Source: Actinoallomurus spadix
GTDB lineage: Bacteria > Actinomycetota > Actinomycetes > Streptosporangiales > Streptosporangiaceae
Reading direction: 5' to 3'
Length of the DNA stretch: 64,000 nucleotides
Assembly: GCF_024055725.1 (NCBI RefSeq)
Contig: NZ_JAMXMX010000015.1
Location: 1-64,000 of the forward strand
Made by a program: the position numbers and the translations under genes. Positions within the stretch are counted from its first letter, which is position 1. Every line of letters begins with the position of its first letter. The notes under the pieces were generated by a model, which had not been told where the DNA came from, ran no database searches, and was given only the letters and a program-made list of their open reading frames with translations. Below, piece after piece: positions 1 through 8,208 of the stretch.

Positions 1-30
1 TCGGGGCGACCACACCATGCTAGCCCGCTC

Positions 31-59
31 CGGACACTGTCCGAACCAAGCCACTTGGT
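31..59. repeat. two adjacent short inverted repeats at the left edge
   Basis: CGGACA-C-TGTCCG at 31-43 is a perfect inverted repeat with a one-base centre, and ACCAAG-CCA-CTTGGT at 45-59 follows directly. They lie in the gene-free stretch 1-252, downstream of the LacI stop. They could be operator half-sites for a gene to the left of the window or remains of a terminator; nothing here decides. I see no gene in 1-252. Confidence 0.3.
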
Positions 60-252
60 GTGGATTTCCCCCAGGTCGGCCGCCTTCCGGCGTCCCGCTC
101 CCTCGGGGGCGAAGAGAACATTACGTCGCCCCGGAAACCCCGTCAAATCAGCGCCGCGTCGTCCCGTACGCGCCGGCCAGAAGGGTTTATTCGAGACGCC
201 AGAGACTCCACCCGCGCCGACGGGCGAGGACGCGAAATGCGATTCCAGGACG

Positions 253-1308
253 TCACCGTTCGTGGACGATCTCGCGTTCGATGCTCCCCGCTGCGGTCGG
301 TGCGGCGGTCGAGCCGCGGACGACCAGTTCCGGCATCACCTCGACGGTCGAACCGGTCCTGCCGTCGGCTCCGCTGTCGATGAACAGTTGCCAGGCCCGC
401 CGGCCGAGATCCTGTTTGTCGACCGTCACCGTGGTCAGACGAGGCGAGACCAGGCGGCTGAGCGCGATGTCGTCGAAACCGGTGAGCGAAATCTCCTCGG
501 GTACCGCGACGCCGAGCTCGTCGAAGCGGGCGAGGGCACCGAGGGCGACGTAGTCGCTGAACGCCATGACGGCCGTCGCTCCGCTCGCGAGGGCCACGTC
601 GGCGGCGCGATGTCCATCGACGCTGCTCGATCCGCACGGGATCTGGACGATCTCCAGATCGGGCCCGCCGGCCGTGCGGAGAGCCCGTTGCCGGGCGCGT
701 TCGGACCAGGCACGAGAGGGGCCGCGCAGGTACGCGACCCGGCGGTGACCGAGTTCGCGCAGGTGGCGGCAGATCGATGCGACTCCCGCCTCGAAGTCGA
801 CCGCGACCGCCGGGATCCGGCTGCCCCGGCTGCGCCGGTTGACGCAGACCAGCCGTGGTACGGCGGACGCCAGCTCGGTGAGCTCCCACTGGCTCATCCG
901 CGGCGAGCACAGGACGATGCCGTCGGCCCACCGGGAGAGTTCAAGGGCGGCGTCGCGTTCCGCCCCGGCCTTCTCCCCGGTGTCGGCGACGAGCGTACGG
1001 AAGTCGGCGTGCTGGGCCGCGTTCGTGACGCCCTTGAGCACCTCCGCGAAGTACGGGTTGCTCAGGTCCGGCACGACGACCCCGACGGCGGAGGTGGTGC
1101 CGCGAAGCAGTCCCTGCGCCGCCGGGTTCGGCCGGTAACCGAGCCGCGCGACCGCCGCACGGACGCGTTGTTCCGGCTCGGCCGAAACAGGCTTGGAACC
1201 CGTGAGGACGCGGGACACCGTGGCGGGAGAAACGCCGGCTTCCCGTGCCACGTCGATGATCGTTGCTCGGGGCGGCCGTGCCCCCGTGCCGGTCTGCGCC
1301 CTGCCCAT
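253..1308 (-). CDS. LacI-family transcriptional regulator
   Basis: DNA-binding repressor or activator of the LacI/GalR family, 351 aa, the usual family length. The N-terminus carries the helix-turn-helix and hinge (TIIDVAREAGVSPATVSRVL about residue 15, then RLGYRPNPAAQGL), followed by a periplasmic-binding-like effector domain (GVVVPDLSNPYFAEVLKG; ELVVRGST near the end). I chose the ATG at 1306-1308 because it places the helix-turn-helix at the normal distance; longer in-frame extensions are proline/arginine-rich and look non-coding. It is divergent from the GH28 gene at 1678, so control of pectin breakdown is the natural inference. An inverted repeat at 1409-1422 lies between the two genes. 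The effector is unknown. Confidence 0.9.
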   Translation of the reverse strand: MGRAQTGTGARPPRATIIDVAREAGVSPATVSRVLTGSKPVSAEPEQRVRAAVARLGYRPNPAAQGLLRGTTSAVGVVVPDLSNPYFAEVLKGVTNAAQHADFRTLVADTGEKAGAERDAALELSRWADGIVLCSPRMSQWELTELASAVPRLVCVNRRSRGSRIPAVAVDFEAGVASICRHLRELGHRRVAYLRGPSRAWSERARQRALRTAGGPDLEIVQIPCGSSSVDGHRAADVALASGATAVMAFSDYVALGALARFDELGVAVPEEISLTGFDDIALSRLVSPRLTTVTVDKQDLGRRAWQLFIDSGADGRTGSTVEVMPELVVRGSTAAPTAAGSIEREIVHER

Positions 1309-1408
1309 GGCGGCATTGCACCACACGTTCCGCCCGTCCGGGGCGGGGGATCCGCCGCGAAAGACGGTGGAACCGGGGTTGACGTTCCCCGGAGCCCGTG
1401 CGACCTTC

Positions 1409-1422
1409 GGAAAAGGTTTTCC
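1409..1422. promoter_or_regulatory. candidate LacI-type operator between lacI-like gene and GH28 gene
   Basis: GGAAAA-GG-TTTTCC is a perfect 6-bp inverted repeat around a 2-bp centre, lying 101 bp upstream of the LacI-family start and about 255 bp upstream of the GH28 start. LacI-family operators are commonly palindromes of this size, though usually with a central CG. Its place in the divergent intergenic region supports autoregulation and control of the GH28 gene. Confidence 0.4.
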
Positions 1423-1677
1423 CTGGGTCCTCACCGACGCGGTGGCGGCACCCGGTCGGCGGTGGCGTGACCGGCGCACCGCGGCCGGAGAAGGTCACCC
1501 GATGCAGCAGGGAGGCGGGCATGCGCGGAACACCGCCGCCGAGGCGGCCTGGTGGAGCGCCCCGGCGCACGTCCTTGGCGGCCGGCGACCTCGATGACGT
1601 CTTGCCGCCGAGCCCCGGACCGGCGAGAACGCCGGCGCGAACGTGACGATCCGATGACCGACCCCCTGGAGGGATCA

Positions 1678-3117
1678 ATGAGCGGATCATGGCCTCGGCG
1701 GCGTTTCCTCGGCGCGAGCGGCGCCGTCGTCGGTGGCGGGCTGCTGGCGTCCGCCCTCGGCGGGCCCGCCCTCGCCGACGCGGCGGGTGCCGGCGCCGAC
1801 CCGTGGCGGACCGCCGACCGGATCCGCCGGCGGGTGCGCGCGCCGCGCTTCCCGCACCACCGGTTCCGGATCACCGACTTCGGCGCGAAGGGCGACGGCA
1901 CGACCGACTGCACGCGCGCGTTCGAGGCGGCGATCAGCGCCTGCGCGCGCCGCGGCGGCGACCGGGTCGTCGTCCCGCCCGGCCGCTACGCGACCGGGCC
2001 GATCAGGCTCCGCAGCCACGTCGACCTGCACGTGAGTGAAGGGGCGACGATCCTGTTCAGCACCGACGCGGCTCGGTACCTGCCCGCCGTCTACACCCGC
2101 TGGCAGGGCGTCGAGTGCTTCAACTACTCGCCCTTCATCTACGCGTACGGCGCCCGGAACATCGCGATCACCGGCGCCGGCACGCTCGACGGGCAGGCGA
2201 GCATCACGGCCTGGTGGCCGTGGAAGGGCAAGCCGGAGTACGGCTGGAAGCCCGGTGATCCGCAGGAGGGCCCGGACTGGACGCTCCTGCAGCAGTGGGC
2301 CGACCAGGGCGTGCCCGTACGGGACCGGGTCCTGGGCGCCGGGCACTGCCTGCGGCCGAACTTCATCCAGCCGTACCGCTGTGAGAACGTCCTCGTCGAG
2401 GGCGTGACGATCGTGAACTCGCCGATGTGGGAGATCCACCCGGTCCTGTCGCGGAACGTCCTCGTCCGCGACGTCACCGTGATCAGCCACGGCCCGAACA
2501 ACGACGGGTGCGACCCCGAGTCCTCCACCGACGTCGTGATCACCGGCTGCACCTTCGACACCGGCGACGACTGCATCGCGATCAAGGCGGGTCGCAACGC
2601 CGACGGCCGCCGCGTGAACGTGCCGAGCCGGAACGTCCTCGTCGAGAACTGTGAGTTCCGCGACGGCCACGGCGGCGTGACGATCGGCAGCGAGATGACC
2701 GGCGGCGTGTCCGGGGTCTTCGCCCGGAACCTGCGGATGACCAGCCCGAACCTGAACAGCTGCCTGCGGCTGAAGAGCAACTCGATGCGGGGCGGCCACA
2801 TCCACGACGTCCACCTGAAGGACGTCGAGGTCGGCCGGTTGTCCATCGCCGCGATCCAGGTCGACTTCTACTACGACGAGGGGCCCGGCCACCCGTACAA
2901 CCCGGACGTAGGCGGCATTCACGTCGAGAATCTGCACGCCGGCACGACCCAGTACGTGCTGGACATGCGCGGCTATCCCGACGCCCCGATCAAGGACGTC
3001 ACGCTCACGCACTGCCGGTTCGACGAGGCCACGGCGGCGGACATCGTGGAGAACGTGGAGGGCCTCGTCCTCACCGACGTCACCGTGAACGGCGCCCCGG
3101 CCGGCGCGCCCGCCTGA
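1678..3117 (+). CDS. secreted glycoside hydrolase family 28 (polygalacturonase-type)
   Basis: Predicted exported GH28 pectin-degrading hydrolase, 479 aa. The start ATG at 1678 has GGAGGG five bases upstream and gives an N-terminus with a twin-arginine motif (RRRFLG), a hydrophobic Ala/Gly stretch and an ALADA cleavage site. A pectate-lyase-type beta-helix follows, beginning with FGAKGDGTTDCT. The GH28 active-site signatures are visible: NNDGCD at 274-279, DTGDD at 294-298 (paired catalytic acids), GHG at 330-332 and RLK at 364-366. Family knowledge: hydrolysis of alpha-1,4-galacturonosyl or related bonds; exo/endo mode cannot be read. Divergent from a LacI regulator. The hexuronate operon at 23.5-31.9 kb could catabolise its products, although it is 20 kb away. 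Confidence 0.9.
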   Translation: MSGSWPRRRFLGASGAVVGGGLLASALGGPALADAAGAGADPWRTADRIRRRVRAPRFPHHRFRITDFGAKGDGTTDCTRAFEAAISACARRGGDRVVVPPGRYATGPIRLRSHVDLHVSEGATILFSTDAARYLPAVYTRWQGVECFNYSPFIYAYGARNIAITGAGTLDGQASITAWWPWKGKPEYGWKPGDPQEGPDWTLLQQWADQGVPVRDRVLGAGHCLRPNFIQPYRCENVLVEGVTIVNSPMWEIHPVLSRNVLVRDVTVISHGPNNDGCDPESSTDVVITGCTFDTGDDCIAIKAGRNADGRRVNVPSRNVLVENCEFRDGHGGVTIGSEMTGGVSGVFARNLRMTSPNLNSCLRLKSNSMRGGHIHDVHLKDVEVGRLSIAAIQVDFYYDEGPGHPYNPDVGGIHVENLHAGTTQYVLDMRGYPDAPIKDVTLTHCRFDEATAADIVENVEGLVLTDVTVNGAPAGAPA

Positions 3118-3163
3118 GCGGGTTCCCGGCGGGGGCCGGTGACCCGGGCGCTCCGCGCCGCGG

Positions 3164-3523
3164 CTACCCGCCGAGCCTGTTCAGGAGATGGTCGCGCAGG
3201 ACGACGGCCTGGTTGTGCTCGGTGTCGCGGGCGGAGTACAGCAGCGTCACGGGCCCTTTCCGGGCGGCCTCCAGCAGCAGGCGTACGGCCTCGGGGTGTT
3301 CGTCGAGCTCCCGGCGGTAGCGCTCGGCGAACGCGCCGAACCGCTCGGGCCGGTGCCCGAACCAGCGGCGCAGTTCCGTCGACGGGGCCACGTCGCGCAG
3401 CCAGCCGTCCAGCGCGAGGTCCTCTTTGCGGACCCCGCGCGGCCATACCCGGTCGACCAGGAAGACCGCGCCCTCGGCGCCCTTCCCGTCGTCGTACACC
3501 CGGCGGACCGCTATCGACGCCAC
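3164..3523 (-). CDS. DUF488 family protein (YeaO-like)
   Basis: Small soluble protein of 119 aa. The features typical of DUF488 are present: FLVDRVWPRGVRKEDLALDGW near the start, APSTELRRWFGH in the middle, and a C-terminal GPVTLLYSARDTEHNQAVVL block. The family is widespread and its biochemical role is not established; the conserved Cys seen in some members is absent here. It is read toward the GH28 gene and 29 bp downstream of the methyltransferase gene, with which it may be co-transcribed. Confidence 0.85.
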   Translation of the reverse strand: MASIAVRRVYDDGKGAEGAVFLVDRVWPRGVRKEDLALDGWLRDVAPSTELRRWFGHRPERFGAFAERYRRELDEHPEAVRLLLEAARKGPVTLLYSARDTEHNQAVVLRDHLLNRLGG

Positions 3524-3552
3524 GAGTCCGTCCTACCCCGCCCGGCGGGCTC

Positions 3553-4386
3553 TCACCGCGCGAAGCGGACGGCCATGACGGGCAGGCCGGTGACGCCGAG
3601 CTCGCGGATCGGGCGGAGGCGGTTCAGCAGCGGGAACAGCGCGCCGTACAGCGGCCCGCGGCCCCGCGGCGGACGCAGGTCGCGCAGCCCGGCGATGTTC
3701 GGGATGGCCCGGATGCGGTCCTTCTCCGCGGCGTCCACGGCCCAGGGCATCGGCGGCGCCTGGTAGCCCTGGGTGGTCCTCATGCGGCCCTCGGCCGTGC
3801 GGCGGCTGAACCACGGCGGCACCCCGTCGAGGATCATCGTGGCGCCGGGGAACCGCTGCGCGCACGTGGCGAGGAGCCGGTGGACCTGGTCGGGCTCGAA
3901 GTACATCAGCAGACCCTGGGCCGACAGGAGCAGGCCGTTCGCGGGGTCGGCTTGCCGGAGCCACTCCTCGTCCAGCGCCGAGCCGGCGAGGGTCCGCCGC
4001 CGGGGCGGATCGTCGGGCAGCAGGCGCGTGCGCAGCTCGACCGTCTCCGGGAGGTCGACCGTGAGCCAGCGGACCCGGCCGTTGTCGACCCGCCAGAACT
4101 GGGTCTCCAGACCCTCGCCGAGCGCGACCACCTGGCCGTCGGGATGATCGCCGAGGAACCGCCGGATCTCCTCGTCGAAGCAGCGGGCGCGCAGGGCCTG
4201 CCACTGCCCCAGCGCCGCCGCGCCGAACCGCTCCGCGAACGGGTAGTCGAGGGCGTCGACCAGCTCGACGGCCTTGGGGTCGCGCAGGACCGCGTCCGGT
4301 CGCCTGGCCTCGGTCGCGCGCTGGTAGAGGTTCCAGAGCAGCGTCTCCGGAACTCCGTCGAGCGCGACCCTCGTGCGATCCGGCAT
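3553..4386 (-). CDS. class I SAM-dependent methyltransferase, LCMT/TcmP type
   Basis: Predicted O- or carboxyl-methyltransferase of the leucine carboxyl methyltransferase/TcmP (PPM) family, 277 aa. The start ATG at 4384-4386 is preceded by GGAGGAAG. Visible features are ETLLWNLYQRATEARRPDAV at the N-terminus, the SAM-binding region GQVVALGEGLETQFWR (a variant of the family's LGAGLDTR motif), WLTVDLPETVELR as the acidic-loop region, and GLLMYFEP, the family's post-motif signature. The aromatic substrate of related polyketide enzymes (TcmP) is only a precedent; the substrate here is unknown. Neighbouring genes are not biosynthetic. Confidence 0.82.
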   Translation of the reverse strand: MPDRTRVALDGVPETLLWNLYQRATEARRPDAVLRDPKAVELVDALDYPFAERFGAAALGQWQALRARCFDEEIRRFLGDHPDGQVVALGEGLETQFWRVDNGRVRWLTVDLPETVELRTRLLPDDPPRRRTLAGSALDEEWLRQADPANGLLLSAQGLLMYFEPDQVHRLLATCAQRFPGATMILDGVPPWFSRRTAEGRMRTTQGYQAPPMPWAVDAAEKDRIRAIPNIAGLRDLRPPRGRGPLYGALFPLLNRLRPIRELGVTGLPVMAVRFAR

Positions 4387-4482
4387 CCGCGCTTCCTCCC
4401 GTACGGCGGGCGAGATCTGATTGGGAACCGGCAATGAGACGGCGCCGTGCGCCCGGTGGTTCCCGACGCGAATACCCACATG

Positions 4483-4518
4483 AAAAAGAGGCCCGGAGAG
4501 TCGGACTCTCCGGGCCTC
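4483..4518 (-). terminator. intrinsic terminator downstream of tRNA-fMet
   Basis: Positions 4488-4518 form a 13-bp perfect stem (GAGGCCCGGAGAG / CTCTCCGGGCCTC) with a 5-base loop. On the minus strand this hairpin is followed by TTTTT (AAAAA at 4483-4487 on the plus strand). It starts three bases after the 3' end of the tRNA, so it is a textbook rho-independent terminator for that gene. Confidence 0.92.
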
Positions 4519-4520
4519 AC

Positions 4521-4597
4521 TGGTAGCGGGGGCAGGATTTGAACCTGCGACCTCTGGGTTATGAGCCCAGCGAGCTACCGAGCTGCTCCACCCCGCG
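4521..4597 (-). tRNA. tRNA-fMet (CAT), initiator
   Basis: A 77-nt cloverleaf with the CCA end encoded (TGG at 4521-4523 on the plus strand). The anticodon CAT is at 4561-4563. Initiator hallmarks are visible: the 5' C1 opposite A72 is unpaired (CGCGGGG... against CCCCGCTA), and the anticodon stem ends in three G-C pairs (GGG-CTCATAA-CCC). The T arm GGTTCAAATCC is intact. It is transcribed from the minus strand as a single gene and ends at a strong hairpin terminator. Confidence 0.96.
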
Positions 4598-4648
4598 TCG
4601 ATGGCTCAACTCTATGGGGCACACGGGGCGCGTGCAAATCGGCGGCGC

Positions 4649-7582
4649 TCACCGGGTCGGTGTCGGGGTCGGGGCCGCCGGCGGGCTCGCGGCCGCCGGC
4701 GGGCTCGCGGCCGCCGGCGGCGCCGATGCCGGGGGCGTCGCGGGCCCGGTCGGCGACGGCCGCGCGGCGCTCTGCTTCCGCAGCCTGGCCAGCTCGTCCA
4801 GTGCCGACTTCAGCCGCTTCTGCGCCTCGCCGTACGCGGCCCAGTCGTTGTTCTTCAGGGCCGTCTGGGCGTCGCCGTAGGCGCGGTTCGCCGCGTCGAT
4901 CGCCGCGCGGATGTCCTCGCCCACCTGCAGCGGCGGGCCGCCGGTCGCCGTCGCGCCGCCGCCGAGCACCTGGCCCAGCGCGTCCTGAAGGGTGGCGCCG
5001 AAGCCGATGTCGTTGCCGTATGAGACCAGGACCCGCTTCAGCAGCGGATACGAGCCGCCTCCGGAGTTGGCCTGCAGGTAGATCGGCTCGACGTACAGGA
5101 ATCCGCCGCCGAAGGGCAACGTGAGCAGGTTGCCGCTGACCGTCCGGGACCCGGGGCCGCGGAGCAGGGTGAGCTGCTGGGACACGGTCGGGTTGTTCTC
5201 GAAGGTGTTCTGCACCTGCTCCGGTCCCGGCGTCACCTGGCTGCGCGGCACCTGGAGGACGCGGATCCGGCCGTACGTCGGGCTCGTCGGCACGCTGTCC
5301 ACGGCCATGAAGGCGGTCAGGTTCGTGACCTTGCCCTTCGGCGTGAACGTCGAGGTCAGTGAGAAGCCCGGGGCGCTCTGGCCCGGCATCTTGACGCTCA
5401 GGTAGTACGGCGGCTCGACCGTGCCCTCGCCGGTCGGGTCGTCGGGGATCTGCCAGAAGTCACCGCCGCCGTAGAAGGCCTGCGGGTTCTCGACGTGGTA
5501 GCGGGCGAGGATGCGGCGCTGCACCTTGAACAGGTCCTCCGGGTACCGCAGGTGCGCCAGAAGGTCGTTCGGGATCGCCGACCGCGGGCGTACGGTGCCG
5601 GGAAACGCCTTCGTCCAGGTCTTCAGCACCGGATCGTTCTCGTCCCAGGCGTAGAGGGTGACGGTGCCGTCGTAGGCGTCGACCGTCGCCTTCACCGAGT
5701 TGCGCATGTAGTTGATGCGGTCCCCGGCCTGGGCCGCGACCGACACCCGGCTCTCGGTGTTGGTGTCCCGCGTGGCGTCGGCCAGGCTCGTGCCCTCGGA
5801 GTAGGGGTAGTTCGCGGCGGTGGTGTAGCCGTCGACGATCCACACGATCCGGTGGTCGACGACCGCCGGATAGGAGTTGCCGTCGACCTTCAGCCAGGGA
5901 GCGGCCTTTTGCACGCGCTCGCGCGGGGTCCGGTCGTACAGGATCCGCGAGCGTGAATTGATCGCCCCGGACAGCAGCAGGTTCTTCTCCTTGAACCGCA
6001 GGGCGTACAGCGTCCGGGTGAACAGCGAGCCGATCGGGACGCCGCCCTTGCCGTCGTAGGCGGTGTTGGCCTGCCCGCTGGGGCTCTTGTCGTCGGGGTA
6101 GTCGACCTCCCGCCGATCGGTGCCCCCGACGATGGAGTAACCGGGCGAGCGTTCACCGAAGTAGACGCGCGGCTCGGTGATGTTCAGCGACCCGGTCGGA
6201 GGGATGTCCTTCTCGGTGAAGACCGGCGCGCCCTGGGCGTCGACCTGATTGCCCGGGGCGGCGACGAAGCCGTACCCGTGCGTGTAGACGAGATGGCTGT
6301 TGATCCAGTTGCCCTGGCCGGGCGGCGGGCCCGCCATCTCCCGTACGGCGACGACGGTGTCGCGCAGCGTGCCGCCGTCGGCGGGGTACCGGTCGATGTC
6401 CAGCGGATTGGGGAATTTGTACCACCCCTTGATCTGCTGGAGCTGCTGGTACGTCGGCGAGACGACGGCGGGGTCGAGCAGGCGCACGTTGGGGAGCGTG
6501 GCGGTCTCCTGCTTGGCCTGCTCCGGCGACAGCTTGGTGTTGGGCACGTAGTCGGTGACCTGGGTGCCCGCCACGCCGTACGCCTGGCGGGTGGCCGCGA
6601 TGGTGCGGCCGATGTACCGGGCCTCCTTGTCGACCTCGTTCGGCTTGACCTGGAAGGTCTGGATCAGCAGCGGGTAGACGCCGCCGATGAGGATGGCCGA
6701 CAGCACCAGCAGGCCGAACGCCATGCCGGGCAGCATCGCGCCGCGCCGTACGAGCGTGGCGAAGAACATCAGCGCGCAGATCAGCGCGATCACCGCGAGG
6801 ATCGTCTTGGCGGGCAGCACGGCGTTGACGTCGGTGTACGACGGGCCGGTGACGACCCCGCGGTGAGAGTCGGCCAGGCCCCACCGGTCGAACCAGTACG
6901 CGACCGCCTTCAGGAGCACGAAGACGCCGAACAGCACGGACAGATGCGCGCGCGCCGCCGGCCCGACCCGCTCCCCCGGTCCCTGGAGCCGGATCCCGCC
7001 GTACAGGTAGTGCACGACCAGCGCGGCGAGGAAGGACAGGATGACCGCCGCGAACAGGAACCCGAGCACCAGCCGCAGCAGGGGGTACGTGAAGACGAAG
7101 AACGAGATGTCCTTGTGGAACTGCGGGTCCTTGACGTGGAACGGCTGCCGGTTCACAAACGCGAGCCAGGTGCGCCACCGCCCGGCCGCCGAGGACCCGG
7201 CCAGCAGGCCCGCCAGCGTCAGCACCCCGGCGACCAGCAGCCGGCGGTGCGGGTCCAACGCGGCGCGGTAGCGGTCCAGCCCCTGCTGCTCGACCGAGGA
7301 CGGCCGGTACGGCGGGCGCAGGCGGTAGGCGACGACGAGGTTGACGCCGAGGACGAGGACCATCAGGAGACCGGCGCACAGGAACAACGTCGCGCGCGTG
7401 GTGAGCTGCCTGGTGTAGACCGAGGAGAACCCGGCGGAGCGGTACCACAGCACGTCGGTCCAGATGGCGGTGAACGCGAAGAAGAGCGCCACCAGGACGG
7501 CCAGGATCACGATGACGCGCGCCAGCAGCCGTGATCGGCCCACGCGGATCCGGCCGAAAGAGCCGGGGCTTCGGAAGGACAC
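4649..7582 (-). CDS. UPF0182 family integral membrane protein
   Basis: Large membrane protein of about 977 aa, within the size range of UPF0182. The N-terminal third has about seven hydrophobic segments (for example VIVILAVLVALFFAFTAIW and LFLCAGLLMVLVLGVNLVVAY). A long extracytoplasmic part follows with family-typical stretches such as YVPNTKLSPEQ and TGSLNITEPRVYFGE. The tail is a low-complexity Ala/Pro/Ser region encoded by 18-bp repeats. I prefer the GTG at 7580-7582 because the AAGGGGAG site sits 5 bases upstream; an in-frame GTG at 7588 is too close to it. Function is unknown. It is divergent from the PPA1309-family gene, a pairing I recall from other actinobacteria. Confidence 0.92.
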   Translation of the reverse strand: MSFRSPGSFGRIRVGRSRLLARVIVILAVLVALFFAFTAIWTDVLWYRSAGFSSVYTRQLTTRATLFLCAGLLMVLVLGVNLVVAYRLRPPYRPSSVEQQGLDRYRAALDPHRRLLVAGVLTLAGLLAGSSAAGRWRTWLAFVNRQPFHVKDPQFHKDISFFVFTYPLLRLVLGFLFAAVILSFLAALVVHYLYGGIRLQGPGERVGPAARAHLSVLFGVFVLLKAVAYWFDRWGLADSHRGVVTGPSYTDVNAVLPAKTILAVIALICALMFFATLVRRGAMLPGMAFGLLVLSAILIGGVYPLLIQTFQVKPNEVDKEARYIGRTIAATRQAYGVAGTQVTDYVPNTKLSPEQAKQETATLPNVRLLDPAVVSPTYQQLQQIKGWYKFPNPLDIDRYPADGGTLRDTVVAVREMAGPPPGQGNWINSHLVYTHGYGFVAAPGNQVDAQGAPVFTEKDIPPTGSLNITEPRVYFGERSPGYSIVGGTDRREVDYPDDKSPSGQANTAYDGKGGVPIGSLFTRTLYALRFKEKNLLLSGAINSRSRILYDRTPRERVQKAAPWLKVDGNSYPAVVDHRIVWIVDGYTTAANYPYSEGTSLADATRDTNTESRVSVAAQAGDRINYMRNSVKATVDAYDGTVTLYAWDENDPVLKTWTKAFPGTVRPRSAIPNDLLAHLRYPEDLFKVQRRILARYHVENPQAFYGGGDFWQIPDDPTGEGTVEPPYYLSVKMPGQSAPGFSLTSTFTPKGKVTNLTAFMAVDSVPTSPTYGRIRVLQVPRSQVTPGPEQVQNTFENNPTVSQQLTLLRGPGSRTVSGNLLTLPFGGGFLYVEPIYLQANSGGGSYPLLKRVLVSYGNDIGFGATLQDALGQVLGGGATATGGPPLQVGEDIRAAIDAANRAYGDAQTALKNNDWAAYGEAQKRLKSALDELARLRKQSAARPSPTGPATPPASAPPAAASPPAAASPPAAPTPTPTR
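4673..4720. repeat. 18-bp tandem repeat in the UPF0182 tail
   Basis: The unit GGCCGCCGGCGGGCTCGC occurs at 4673-4690 and 4691-4708, with 12 further bases at 4709-4720. It encodes the repeated AASPPA segments at the C-terminus of the UPF0182 protein. Because it is in frame and a multiple of three, copy-number change would only alter tail length. Confidence 0.8.
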
Positions 7583-7700
7583 GGCCACTCCCCTTCGCCG
7601 GGTTTCTCTGAGGGCAACTTACCGACCTTCGCCCGGGTTCCCGAGAGCGCCCGGACACCTGTGGCGTGATGGTGTCCGGCGACGATGAAAAGATGAGCGA

Positions 7701-8201
7701 ATGACCCGATTGGAAGAGGTCGTGCGCGACCTCGAGCGTCACGCGGCCGCCGCCGGCTGGGACGCCCCGCCCCGGCTGTACGCCCTGGTGGAGGCCCCGG
7801 AGCTGAACCGCACCGAGCCGGAGCTCGCCCGGCAGCTCGGCGTGCCGGACGAGCCCGACGGCATCGCCGCCCTCGAACAGCCCGACCTGCCCCTCGACCG
7901 GCCGATCGAGGACGTTCTGCACGGCATCGAGTGGCCCGGCCAGGTCACCGGCTGCGCGCTGATCCTCGAACGGATCCTGCTGCCGGAGGGCGCCGAGGAC
8001 GACGCGCCGGACGAGGACCCGGCGGGCTGGGCGGCCCGGCATCCCGAGCGGGAGGACGTTCGCCTCGTCGTGGGCGTGCTGCGCGACGGTTCCCGCTACT
8101 CCGCCATGCGGCTGCGCGGCCACGACAACGACGACGAGGTGCTCACCGGGGCCGAGCTGGTCCCGCACCTGACCGACGCGCTGGCCTCGACGCTCGGTTA
8201 G
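7701..8201 (+). CDS. PPA1309 family protein
   Basis: Acidic soluble protein of 166 aa matching the actinobacterial PPA1309 family: RLEEVVRDLERHAAAAGWD at the start, RLYALVEAPEL, then PLDRPIEDVLHGIEWP and GCALILERILLP in the middle, and RDGSRYSAMRLRGHDNDDEVLTG near the end. No catalytic motif is recognisable and the family function is not known to me. It is flanked by the divergent UPF0182 gene and the convergent Lon-like PDZ gene, which stops 7 bases away. That neighbourhood is conserved in actinobacteria as far as I recall. Confidence 0.85.
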   Translation: MTRLEEVVRDLERHAAAAGWDAPPRLYALVEAPELNRTEPELARQLGVPDEPDGIAALEQPDLPLDRPIEDVLHGIEWPGQVTGCALILERILLPEGAEDDAPDEDPAGWAARHPEREDVRLVVGVLRDGSRYSAMRLRGHDNDDEVLTGAELVPHLTDALASTLG

Positions 8202-8208
8202 AAGGTGT

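Noticed and set aside
143-1690. Long open reading frames on both strands overlapping the LacI-family gene and its promoter region
   Set aside because: Arg/Pro/Gly-rich translations with no motifs; they are the mirror and shifted frames of a high-GC gene.
1687-3012. A 441-codon minus-strand frame antisense to the GH28 gene
   Set aside because: The plus-strand frame carries the GH28 active-site motifs, Tat signal and ribosome site; the antisense translation is low-complexity Val/Asp/Arg.
4673-4720. CRISPR-like repeat array
   Set aside because: Contiguous 18-bp units without spacers, in frame inside a coding sequence.
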